This document shows positions 24,201-35,500 of a stretch of 64,000 bases of DNA, piece after piece. This DNA comes from Desmodesmus armatus. Lineage: Eukaryota > Chlorophyta > Chlorophyceae > Sphaeropleales > Scenedesmaceae. The notes under the pieces were generated by a model that was not told the DNA's origin, made no database searches, and saw nothing but the letters and a program-made list of their open reading frames with translations. Numbering within the stretch: position 1 is the first letter of the stretch; the number at the start of each line of letters is the position of its first letter. The position numbers were made by a program, and so were the translations under genes. The stretch lies in the NCBI GenBank assembly GCA_007449985.2, contig VIIQ02000106.1, positions 248,001-312,000 of the forward strand. Reading direction: 5' to 3'.

Positions 24201-25100
24201 CGCGGCCCTGAAAGTCCCATCTTCCATGTCAGCAGCAGCAGGGCCACATGGGAGCGTCCTGCTGACAAGACAGCTATACTGCAGGCAGCCGCATGTGTGG
24301 ACAGCACACAGCTGCACCAGCAGCAGCAGCTGCAGCCAGTTCATGCAGGGGCAGAGGGGAAGGGTCCTCAGCAGCAGCAGCAGCAGCTGCTAAGGCCCGT
24401 GCCAGTGCGGGGCAGCAGCGGCAGCAGAAGGGAGAGCATGGGCGGGCCGCTGTCTCGTGCTGAGGAGGATTTCCTGCAGCTGCTGGAAGGCGCAGAGCAG
24501 CAGCTGCTGCCGCAGCACTGGCCAGGCCACCTGGCAGTCCCACTGCCGCAGCCGTCGCTGCCAGAGCTGCAGCGGCTGTCAACTGCAGCGGTGAATGCGC
24601 CAGAGATCCTTGACAGCACGTCCCAGAGCCCGGGAGTGGCACTCAACCAGCCATCTCAAGCCCTGCAGGAGCAGCAGCAGCATCAGCAGGGTACTGGCGG
24701 CTCCCGTGAGGGTGTAAGCCAACCGCCGTGGAGGCCCCCAGGGGTAACCGCCTCCATTTCATCCCCACCACCACCCATCAGGGCGGAGCGAAGCGGCCTT
24801 AGCAGCAGCGCCAAAAAGCAGCAGCAACGGCAACAGCAACGTGCAAGGAGCAGGAGCAGGTCTCCTGTGCACACAGCCGCTCCAGTACACCAACAGTCCT
24901 TGCAGCAGCAGCAGCAGCAGCAGCACTCAGGCGGGTCATCTGGCAAGAGGAGCGCAGCACGCTTGCGCTCAGCGTTGCATCAGCGGCAACAGGAGCTGCA
25001 ACAGCTGCTGCAGCTGCGCGAACAGCACCAGCAACAGCAGCAGCAGAGGCCACAGCAGCCTGCCAGCTACCAGGTGCAACTGCAAGCATACCTGGATGCC

Positions 25101-25144
<44 letters not shown>

Positions 25145-28100
25145 GGGCCTTGAGTATGCGGATGCACTTCCAGAGCAGTACCAGCAGTTTGACTATGATC
25201 AGCAGCTGCATGACCAGCAGCAGCCGGACCAGCAACAGGGCAAGCACTGGGGCAGCAGGGGCTTGGGGCAGGACAGCCCTGCAAAACAATTTGCTGCCGC
25301 CGGCGCTGCTGCTGCAGGTGGCAGCAAGCCTGTTCCCCATTCTCCCCAGGCTGAGCAGTTCCTACATTGGTCGCCTCAGCAGCAGCAGCAGCAGGAGCAG
25401 GATGTGCCCTACAGGCTTTCCATTCCTGAAAGCTGTGAGGGAGACGCTGAGCTGTCCTGGGCTGCTGCCGCTTTGGATGCAGTGGCTGCTGCTGGCGCTG
25501 TTGCCGATACTGGCAGCACCGGTGACTCGAATGCGGCAGCGTTCACTGCTGCTGCAGCTGAGGACCCAGACAGCGTGGCAGAGGAGTTTGCTGCTCTGCT
25601 GGAAGCAGGGGGACTTCAGCAGCAGCAGCAGCAGCAGGGGCGTCGCTCTCAGCACTGGGAGGGTCTCCAGCAGGGAGGTATGCCTGCAGTGTGGCAGCAG
25701 CAGCAGGAGTTTGGCGATCCAGAACTGGAGGCTTGGGGCAGCCGTTTGGACCTGGGCCGCCCCGACAGCAGCAGCAATGACAGCGGTCGGCAGCAGCTGC
25801 AGCAACAGCAACAGCTGCAGCGTGGTCTGCAAACCGGTGCGCCACGTGCTGCAGACGACTCCTCGAGCCCCGAAGTACGGGATCTGCGTCTTGCGATCGA
25901 GGCAGTCGTCAACGAGACAGTGGCGGCCTTCCGACAGTACTGGCTGATGCGTCGCGCCTTTGCAGCATGGACCGCACGCTGTGCTGCGCGAAGGAAGCTA
26001 CGTCAGGCGGCAAACACAGCAGCAGCGGCTGCATTTGCGGCGGCCAGGCAGCAGCGGCTGCTGTCGCACTGTTGGTCCGGCTGGTCTGCCGCGGTGGTGG
26101 TTGGCAGCTCGGCGAGATCTGCTGCTGTGCAGCTCCTGCAGAGGGTTTTGCAGCGGCAGGTCTTGCAGGATTGGAGGCTGGTTGCACTGGCTGACAGGGC
26201 CATGAAGCAGGAGGTGGTGAGGGCCTGGGGCTCTCAGGTGCAGGAGCAACAGGTGCGCTTGTGAGCAGCAGACTCATGCACGCTTGGCCAGAGTGGGGTC
26301 ATTGTGCACAGCGCGAATCACACAGGAGACGGGGAAGATGATGACGACCATCATTCATAAGGCAGCTCAGTAACTCTGCAGTTTGTATATTGGCCATCTT
26401 GCACCAGGGCACCCTCCGTGCTGCTTCTACACCTCGCCATGTTGCCAGTGGAAGGAAAACCTCAGCAGGGGCATGCATGCCAATTCATCTGAAACTGACA
26501 GTCAACCAATGTCTTCTGCTCCACTCTGCTTTTGGTTGTCGTCTTCTGTGCTGCTGTTTGTGTGACCTCCACAGGCCAACCGCCTGCAGCTTGAGATCGC
26601 CGGCCTGCACTGGTACCAGCACACCCTCCACAAGGCCTGGCGTGCATGGGTGGTCGCCTGGTGCAAAGCTGCCTCCGCCCGCGTTCTTGCAGCCCAAATC
26701 GCCACCAAACGCAAGGCGGAAGTGCTCACAGCACTGGCCGAGAATGCGGCCTATCAGCGCCACAAGCGCGCGGCAGTGCTGAGGGCTGACACCTTCCGCC
26801 GCGCGAGGCTGCTGCTGCTGTGTGTGCGGTGGTGGAGGGGCTGCGCGCGCTACAGCAGGGTGCTGCAGTGTGCGGGGGCGGCGGTGCAGGAGAGTGCCCG
26901 TGCCAGGGTGCTTCAGGAGGTGCTGGCTACTTGGCAGGGCCACGTGCAGTACAGGTGGGTGGGGTTTTGTTGGTGGGAGATGGTGGCGCAAAGTGCAAGA
27001 TATAGGGGAATACCAGCTGGCTGCCTGTGGGTTTATCGGCTAGAGGGTAGCTGGTGGTGGAAGGGCTGGGCGCGATACAGCAGGATGCTGCATTGTGCGG
27101 GGGCGGCAGTGCAGGAGAGTGCCCGTGCCAGGGTCCTTCAGGAGGTGCTGGCTGCTTGGCAGGGCTATGTGCGGTACAGGTGGGCGGGGTTTGGTGGGAG
27201 ATGGTGGCCTGCAGGGTTTATGGGTTAGTGAGAAGCTGGTGGAGGGGCTGGGCGCGCTACAGCAGGGTGCTGCAGTGTGCGGGGGCGGCCGTGCAGGAGA
27301 GCGCCCGTGCTAGGGTGCTTCAGGAGGTGCTGGCTGCTTGGCAGGGCCATGTGCGGTACAGGTGGGTGTTGATTTATGGCATCATGGGTTGGCCAATTGA
27401 GTGTCAGGTGCAGCTGATTGTACTGGATGGATTGAGGGGATGGGTCATGGCATGGAAGGGGGCTAGGTGCGGTTCAGTGCTTGTGTGCCAGGGCCTTTCA
27501 GCCGGTGCTAGGCAGTGCCACGTGCGCTACAGGTGGTGGGGTGCCCCTCGTGGCAGGAAGCAGATGCTCAGCACAGACCGCAAGAGAGGCGGGATGCATT
27601 CTGATTGAGAGTAGTGGGGGGGGGCTGAGGGTGGCTGTTTCTGATCTCCCGGCCCACAGCATGTTCATACCAATATCCTCAGGCTGCGAAATGTCGTGTT
27701 TTCGTCACACATGGCATTGGGGAGCGAGCGTATGGAGGCTGCAGAAGCTTTCACTCCTGTGCCTTCCCTCCCATCCTTCAACTCATGCATGCGGACCTTA
27801 TAAGTCATATGACTCCACACCTTGACCGTGTCGCTGTTCTGGTGTTGTTTTGACACCGGGCATGGAAGGGTGAGGCTGTCGAGGCCTCCGCAGCCTCGAC
27901 ACCACTGCAGTGTCAGTATCTGAGCCGTCCCTTCTATATTGAACTCATGCAACCCACGCATTCCCAAATCTATACCACTCCACTCCATGACTGTTTGGCT
28001 GTTTCGATTGTGTTGACACAGGGCATGGAAGAGCGAGGCCGTCGAGGCTGCAGAGGGCTTCTACTGGAGCAGGCTGGCCACCTCAGTCCTGGCTGCATGG

Positions 28101-29044
28101 CGCGCAGCCGCCGCCGACGGCCGCACTGCTGCCGCAGCCGCCGACGCCCTGGCAGCAGCACGGCAGCGACGGCTGGCGGCTGCAGTGCTGCTGGAGTGGC
28201 AGCAATGGGCGGCTGCTAGTGGCAGGGCGGGTGCGGCGGTTGAGTCGCGCAACAGGCGACTGGCGCAGCGCTGCTTGCAGGAGTGGTGGGTGGAGTGTGT
28301 GGGTAACAAACGCGCGTTCGAGGTTCAGGTCCAGGGCCTGGTGCGCCTGGTGACGGCTGCATTCGAGGCATGGCACCAGCTGGTGCGTGACCAGCAGCGG
28401 GCGCAGCAAGCCTCATTGCAGCAGCAGCAGCAGGCGGAGCGTGAGCAGCAGCAGCAGCAGCACCATGTGGTGTGTGAGCAGCAGGAGCAGCAGGCAGTGT
28501 GTGAGCAGCAGCAGCAGGAGCCGCAGGAGTCCTTGCCAGCTGAGTCCTCAGGCAGCCGGGTGTTGGAGGACGATGCTGAGCAGCAGTGGGAGGCCGCAAG
28601 CAGCAGCAGCGAGGCCTTGGTTCACAAATACACCCAGCGGCTGCAGCAGCAGAAAAGCTCTCAACCACAGCAGCAGCAGGAGGAGGAGGAGTGTGACGAA
28701 GAAGAGCTGCTGCGGCAGGTGCTGATGGGCTGGTGTGGGTTTGTCGGGCTGCGCAAGATGTGGCGTTGCGAGGCGCCCGTGCTTGCTGCTGCCTACTACC
28801 AGGGCAGGCTGCTGAAGAGGGCCTGGGGCGCCTGGGCAGGCGCAGTTGCTGAGCGGCACCAGTGGGGTGAGGGTGCCTCTGAGCAGCAGCAGCAGCAGCA
28901 GCGGAGGGGTGAGGGCACCGTGCACCAGCACCAGCAACAGCAGCAGGTGCGGGAGCGGTGGCATGCAGGGGAGGGTGGTGAGGTGTCGTGTAGCACTGCT
29001 GAGAGTGCTGCGGGAGGGCATGAGCAGCGTGGCGGTTACGCCCT

Positions 29045-29078
<34 letters not shown>

Positions 29079-31265
29079 GAAAGGGAGCAGGAGCCGGAAG
29101 AGGATCAGGAGGGTGTGTACACTGAGGAGAGCTGCAGCACAGTCCCGTGTGCTGAGCCCTCCCTGCAGGAAATCCTGTACAACCCTGCACAGCAGCAGCA
29201 CCAGCAGCACCAGGGCCTCCTTGGTGGTCCTGAGCCTGCAGCAGCATCAGGGGTTAGTCCCCGAGTGGGTTGGGGTGGCACCCCTTACCCTGCTGATGAT
29301 GATGCTGTGGGTGCTGGGGATGCTGCTGAAGCTTGGGTGTCTGCAGGAAAGCCAGCCAGTGCTTCCGCCAGGGGTAGCAGCAGGGCAGGTGGGTCAGCAC
29401 ATGCCACTGCTGTCATGCTGGTTGCTGCTGAGGCTGACATAGACGCCTGGCGTGCGTGGCAGCAGCAGCAGCACGAGCAGCAGCTAGAGGCCGTCCAAGC
29501 CACAGCAGCAGAGACACACTATACGGTCCGCACCCTGCGAAGAGCGTTTGGGGCGTGGTACACGGCAGCAGCGGCAGGGGCGGCACTGATGAGTCATCAA
29601 GCGCAGCTGAAGCATGCAGTGCAGCTGCAGCTGGTGCATGCAGTGAAGCAGCAGCAGCTGGCAGCTGCTCATGTGCAGGAGCGGCTGCTGGAACGGCCCT
29701 TCAGGTGCTGGCAGCAGATGGTGCTGCTGCCGAGGTCTGCTGCTGCAGGGTTTAGGTCTTACCAGCTGCTGTTTAGGGGCTTTGGGGGCTGGAGGGAGGT
29801 GCTGCTGCTGCAGCGCAAGCAGCAGCGGCTGCGGGCGAACGGGCACCAGCAGCAGCAGCAGCAACAGCAGGAGCAGCAGGGCTTGGTTCGGGAGCAGCTG
29901 CAGGCGAGGGAGCCGATGGTGGTGTATGCCCCGCAGCAGCCACTTGAGCAGCAGCAGCCCCAGGAGCAGCAGCGGCTGCAGCAGCCCCAGGAGCAGCAGC
30001 GGCTGCAGCAGCAGCTTGACGTATGCCTAGCGATGCAGCCGGTGCAGGTGCAGGAGCTTCCTGTACTGCAGCAGCAGCGGCAGCAACGCCAGGCTACTGC
30101 TGCTGCTGTGACTGGGTCAGTGATTACGGCCCTCAACCCAGCAGCCCATGCTGCTGCTGCCACTGCCCCAGCCCTGCCTGCAGCCTCAAAGGCTGCTGCT
30201 GTGCTGGCCACATGTGATGACCAGACGCAGCAGATGCAGCAGGCGCAGCACGCGCAGCGCAGCCATTCGGCTTCTGCTGCTACAACCCTGCCTGCAGCAG
30301 CTGCTGCGACCCATAAGGCTGCTGCTGTGCTGGCGACATGTGATGACCACATGTCGCCCTGTGCGCCCCTGGCGTTAGAGGACAGCGCGTGCAGCATTCA
30401 CGCAACCCTGGAGGATCTGACACTGACCGCCTCTGAGGCAGCGTTTGCTGAGGAGCATGACAGCCTGACACCGCAGGAGTGGGCAGCTGGGCAGCGCCAG
30501 CCAAACCTGCAGGCAGTACAGCAGCGGCAGGCGCAACCACAGGTGCAGCCTGCGCAGCGTAGCTATGCAGTGCAGCATGCTGCCGCACAGCAGCAGCAGG
30601 TGCGGGATTCGCAGCACAGCCATGCAGCGCACCAAGCTGCGGGCCAGCACATGAGCGTGCAGCAGCAGCAGCAGCAGCAGCAGCCCTTTATGGCTGCTGC
30701 TGCTTTGGGGGCTCGGCCAGGGCCAGGCCAGTTTTTCAGGCAAGGAGGCTTCCCAGCAACAGCTGCAACTGGGGGTGCACCAGGTTTCAGTACAAGTGGG
30801 GGAGCCCTGGGTCTGCAGGGTGTGGTTTGTGGTGTGGGCATGCTTAGAAGTCCGCCAGGGAGTGGTGGGGGCTGTGACCCTGCCGTGGCTGCTGCTGCCG
30901 CTGCTGCTGGTGGTGCTGCTGCTGGTGGTAGTGGAGGTGCTGGCCGCTTGGAGGGTGGGCAGGGAGCTGGCGGCCTGCCCAGTGCAATGGCAGATATGGT
31001 TGCGGTACGGTTGGCTGGCGTGCTGCGCCAGCAGCAGCTGCAGCAGAAGCAACAGCAACAGCAGGGGCACCACGTCTTGCAGCCCAAACAGCAGCAGCCT
31101 CAACAGCAGCAGCAGCAGCAGCCCCTCCTGCAGCAGCCACGGAGCATGCCACAGCAGCAGCAGCAGCAGCAGCAGCAGAGTCCTGTTGATGAGGAAGACC
31201 TGCGCAGCAGTTTTGGAGACTTCAGCTGCCTGCAGGATCTGCAAAGTATCCTGGATAGCTGCTGA
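21280..31265 (+). CDS. Giant Gln-rich protein with Sfi1-like centrin-binding repeats
   Basis: Assembled as 21280-22747, 22831-26252, 26575-26954, 27051-27179, 27236-27361 and 28022-31265, about 2,922 residues. An in-frame TGA lies 18 bases before the ATG. The first 1,500 residues are low-complexity Gln, Ala, Ser and His tracts with a short coiled coil (residues about 165-240, EQLQQEWQQHRN onward). From 25900 on, at least fifteen repeats of the type L-x-x-x-F/W-x-x-W appear: MRRAFAAW, LHKAWRAW, VLQEVLATWQ (three exon copies), VLAAWRAA, LEWQQWAAA, AFEAWHQLV, LLKRAWGAWAG, LRRAFGAWYTA, LLERPFRCWQQ and LFRGFGGWREV. Such repeats bind centrin along an alpha helix in Sfi1 and basal-body or contractile-fibre proteins, so a role at basal bodies or flagellar roots is plausible. 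The first junction is uncertain: the frame changes between 22740 and 22831, modelled here as an 83-base intron, but an indel in the GCT tract is equally possible. Exons 3-5 carry a tandem duplication. Confidence 0.72.
26829..27361 (+). repeat. Three tandem copies of one Sfi1-repeat exon with its intron
   Basis: The segment encoding WWRGWARYSRVLQCAGAA through VLQEVLAAWQGHVRYR occurs at 26829-26954, 27051-27179 and 27236-27361. All copies end with TACAG before a GTGGG donor. Copies two and three begin after an AG with CTGGTGG. All junctions are phase 2 and the lengths (129 and 126) are multiples of three, so each copy can be spliced in without a frame change. The intervening introns are only 96 and 56 bases. 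Confidence 0.85.
27467..27535 (+). pseudogene. Decayed fourth copy of the duplicated Sfi1-repeat exon
   Basis: GTGCCAGGGCCTTTCAGCCG and the following GGTGCTAGGCAGTGCCACGTGCGCTACAGGTGG match the 3' half of the exon copies, with substitutions and a deletion. The TACAG|GTGG donor is retained, but the 5' half and acceptor are gone. Confidence 0.7.
27700..28021 (+). repeat. Degenerate copies of the last Sfi1-gene exon start, within the preceding intron
   Basis: The true junction TTGACACAG|GGCATGGAAGAGCGAGGCCGTCGAGGCTGC (28013-28055) is preceded by a similar stretch at about 27850-27890 (TTGACACCGGGCATGGAAGG, then GTGAGGCTGTCGAGGCC) and a weaker one near 27712-27750 (GGCATTGGGGAGCGAGCGTA). The spacing is about 150-170 bases, with shared flanks containing ACTCATGCA and ATGACT. 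Confidence 0.65.
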
Positions 31266-32529
31266 GGGAGGCTGGGCTGGTGACGGGGCTGGAGTGTTGC
31301 GTGGGTGACCGTGCTCGCTTTGTATAGGGAGGGCAAGGGGCTGTGACGAGCGAGGGGTGGGTAGTGGGGTGATCAGCAGGCAGGCGGCTGACCGCAGCAG
31401 CAACTTGGCCGGAGGGCAGTGTCCGAGGTTGTGTGGTATCGTACCTTTTGGCATCTGCAATTTGACTCGTCCGCACATTGTGAAGGGAGGGAGGATGGGC
31501 TAATGAGCGGCTTGTCTCCCTGCACAGCTGCTGCTGCTGACCAAGCTGGCAGTTTACAGGCAGCAGTCACCCTGTGCAACACTGACTTTTACACTTCTAT
31601 GCCAGCTGCGTTTGTTCCTGTAGCCAATCCCTTTGATGCATGTTCCAGCGGTGACTGACGAGCGGAAGCCCCTTGACATGGGGGCTCAACAGGGTTTTCT
31701 GGGTTCTGTGAATTTAGTAACTTTTCCTGACACACCCTTTTGCAGACAGTGCAAGTTCTGCTGTTGCATTTGAGATAGCTGGAGGCAGTACTTGTTGACC
31801 ATGCAGCTCACAAGCGGTGACGGTTTGTTTGACTGTGCATGCACGTATATATGTTATGTGTGTCGCTGGGACAGATTGCGGGTCTGCCGTAGAGGCTGTT
31901 GGGGCTGTTAGGTTGGGCCCCCAGGCCATGGGGCATCTGCAGTGGTGGTTGCCTGACCAATCTTGGATGTGCCCCGAGGTGTCATGCGACTCAACTTTGG
32001 GCCGTAGTTGACAGGGACAAGTGAATCAAGCCATACGCCTCGACTACAGACTAGCATCGATGTTTACAAGTACCAGCTGCAGCCAGGCTTGACAGGGCAA
32101 GAGGTACACAGTTTGATGGTACTGCAGTACTGCTTGACACTAGTGTCAGGAAAAATGCACACGGCTGTGGCAAGGTCTGCATCTGTGCCAGCGCAATGAG
32201 AAAGTAACGTCACATCACTTCCTGCTGCAATCAAGTCACCAGAAAAGATTTTTATCCGCACCATACAGCAAAGTGAAGTTGCTGGCTCCAGTCAAATGTA
32301 GCAGGTTTCTGGCAAAACCTCCAGTCGTGGACCCAGGTGATTTATGCCTTGCCTGTGGCTCAAAACCCAGCTGAAACAACCCTTTATTCAAGCTGTGCTC
32401 GTTGCCAGCGCCATCGCTGTTCGCGGCCTTATCCGTGCTCTTATCCGTGATCCACTGACTGATCTCTGAAGCCAGCCAGCACGTTCGTGACCTTAATGAC
32501 CGTGTGAACCCTCCCAATTGGGTTTGAAA
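31266..32529. other. Spacer between the Sfi1-like gene and the helicase gene
   Basis: About 1.26 kb in which no coding exon could be supported. It should contain the Sfi1-like 3' UTR and the helicase promoter and 5' UTR. Confidence 0.5.
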
Positions 32530-35500
32530 ATGGCAAAGATGAAGAAGAACACCGCTCCTTCGGACCAGGCTGTCGCGGACCTGCTAAGGCAGCAGTTGGC
32601 TACCTCAGACAGGAGCCTGCATGCTCTGCACCTAGCCACCAATGTCAGACATGCCCATCTGCAACGGGTCATCAGGAGCCTACCTGCAGAGTTTGGCGCC
32701 TACAAGAAAGCCGGTGTCGCATGGGTCAAGTACTTCCAGGGGTCTGCAGGCGCACAGGCAAGGCCTGTATACATGTACAACATGTTGATGCTGTGGCCGG
32801 ACGGATGCCAGAACAGCTCCTCACCTACCCCTTTCTTGCTCTACAGGCTACTGGTGGCAGCAAAAGTTATACCAACAGCAAGGACTTCCACTGCAGTCTT
32901 TGCAACCAGTCCTTTGACAGTGCAAACACGTTCCAGGTGCACAACAACAGCTCAAGGCACCGGGTGAACCTGCTGGCACAGCAGCTCAAGTCCTCCGGCA
33001 GCTTTCACGCGAACCTGCAGGGCCTGCAGGTGTCAGAGTTTGCTGAGGCCACAAACCTGGAGGTGGGTAGGCTCTGTGTGTTGTCACTGCCATTCAGTCG
33101 GCATGACAGATCGCCACAATACAGCTCACAGCCTGGACTCCAGCAAAGTTTGCTTGCACTGCAGCTGTACTGCTGTGGACCTGTCCTTTTTTGCTGTGAA
33201 TAAGCTAGCTTGGTGTCTACTAGGATGCATGTGTCTCTGTCTCTGACACATCGGCAGTGTTGCTGCGTGGTGTACCAATGCAGCTCAACCGGCCCAAGGT
33301 GCTGAGCCTGCTGGTGGACAATGTGGGCAGCATCACACACAACCTCAAGTCCGCTTACCAGGTGAGCCTGGTTGAAAGTCACAGCTTGCTCTCAGATCGG
33401 GTTAAGAGTGCACACATGTGTGTGCTGCTATGTGTTTGGGCATTCAGTTAGTCAGAGTATCAAGAAAATGCCAGACATGCAACTGCACTGGTGGAACGCA
33501 GTGCTGCTGGGCTGCCGCATCAGTGAAAGCCTCTGTGTATTCTGGCCATTGACTGCTGCAGTTGGGGGTTTCTCAACATGGCATGACTCATCGTCAAACA
33601 ATTCCTGTTAACTCAATGCCGTGCAGTGCCGTGTGTTCGCTGCTGCCGCTGCTGCACGCCCCATCTGATGCCCTGCGTGCGCTGCATACAGGTCCGGCAC
33701 CTGCCAGACGTCAGGGTGCTGACAGACTTTGGGCCCCATGGCGTGACTCTCTTCCCTGGTCACAGGGTGGAGGTGCAGGTGGAGGTGACACCCCGCAGCT
33801 ACGGCATCATCTGCACACTGCTCATGCTGGACTTTGGTGAGTGTCTTGTATTTCTGGCAAGTTGCGCAGAGGAGGCTGGGAGGGAGGGTTGCAATACATG
33901 CCACATGCTGCATGGCAGGGGACAGAACTCAGTTTGAAAGTGCAGACTACAGCAGACACGTTGGCGCAATCAGTGTTGAGCTGGGCTGATGGGTGTCACA
34001 GCAGTGGCCTTGTTGCTGCACACTCAGCCGTTGAATGCAGGCACCTAATGCCTGCTGCAGGGCACTGTGAAATGCACGAGAAGGCCCGGATCCCCTGACA
34101 AGTGCTCACTCACTGAGCACGCTATGCAGTATGAATCATACTCAGTACTAGTACCCTGTGTGATGATGTCCTGGTGTGTTAGCTCCTTGTCAGGCTTCGG
34201 CATCGCACGTGAGATGCACAAAGGGGTCCAAGACTCCCTGGCAATGCCTAATGAGCACAGTATATCACATCACCCTTATCCTGGTGTGTTTGCTCTTTGT
34301 CAGGCTTTGTCATTGCACGTGAGCTGCGTGCTGAGTGCAACCCCTTCGGCAACGACCCCAGCATGCCAGACATCTCATCCAAGGGCCCCTACCAGAAGCG
34401 CAGGACGAGGAACCTTCTGCCTGTCAACCCCCCTGACTTTGTGCCGGGGGAGAAGGAGAGCCGCCCCAAGATGCCATGGAAGAACCCTCCACGCCAACAC
34501 CCTGTACCCAAGAGGTATGTTTGCTGTATGATTGAGTTGAACTTGCATTGGGGCTGCTGCTTCGGAAGTAGAAGTAGAGTTGGCAAGGCAACGCTTAGCC
34601 CGTTGAACCGCCGCACTACGTTGTGAACCCCTGGCTGCAAATATGTTGTTTGAGTTGCTGTCCCTCAATTGCCGTTGTTCCTGCTGCTGCTGCTGCTGCA
34701 TGCCAGGCTGCGGCAGCTGGTGGCTCTGGGTCACACTGACGAGCTGCAAGCTGAGCTGGCAAAGTTCAAGCAGCAGCCCAATGACCTGCGCAGCCACCTG
34801 GAGAAGGTGCGTGCTTTGACCATATCTTGACCAATGTGTGTCTGGCCAGTGGCTTAGCTACTAGCTACTGTTGTACTAGCTATTGTTGTACGGTACAACA
34901 TTGCCAGCAATACTTGCGCCCATGGCTGCTGTGCCGCAGTGCAACCCGCATGCTGAGTCAGCACTGGCTTCTAAACTCTGCCTGCACCATGCAGTGCCAC
35001 TCCCAGTGCGCACGGTGCGCAGGAGATCTGTTCACTCGCTCTGTGTTGTTGCAATCCTTGCGCCTAAAAACTCATAATGTGAGTTTTTAGGCGCAAAGTC
35101 TGGACTCGTGACAAGCATGCAAGGCTCGACGGTTGTCCCTCAGCCTTGGAGTGTAGTCAACCGTAGCTGACTGGACCTATTGCTGCCTGCTGTGCTGTGC
35201 AGCTGCACATGCTGCTACACCTGGAGGAGCTGCAGCAGGAGGTTGATGTCCGCAGCTACGATATGACAGACGCAGAGCTATCTGCAAACAAAGGCAGCCT
35301 CCTTGGTCTGAAGGTGTGTAGGGCAATGAGTTCAAGCTTCTGGCACCCCCGGCTCGTCAGAACAACTTCGAAGTTTATGGCGTACTGCCCGGAACTCCGG
35401 CAAAAAAAACCATCCGTACGGTGTATGTGACCCTGCGCGCGGCATTGTTTGCAGAACTTCTCCACAAAAATTTCCACTGGTGATGTCAGCACAGATGTTG

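Noticed and set aside
28216..29247. 343-codon minus-strand frame, and other long minus-strand frames within 21600-31480
   Set aside because: They are shadows of the CAG/GCA-rich coding strand of the Sfi1-like gene, giving poly-Leu, poly-Cys or poly-Ala.
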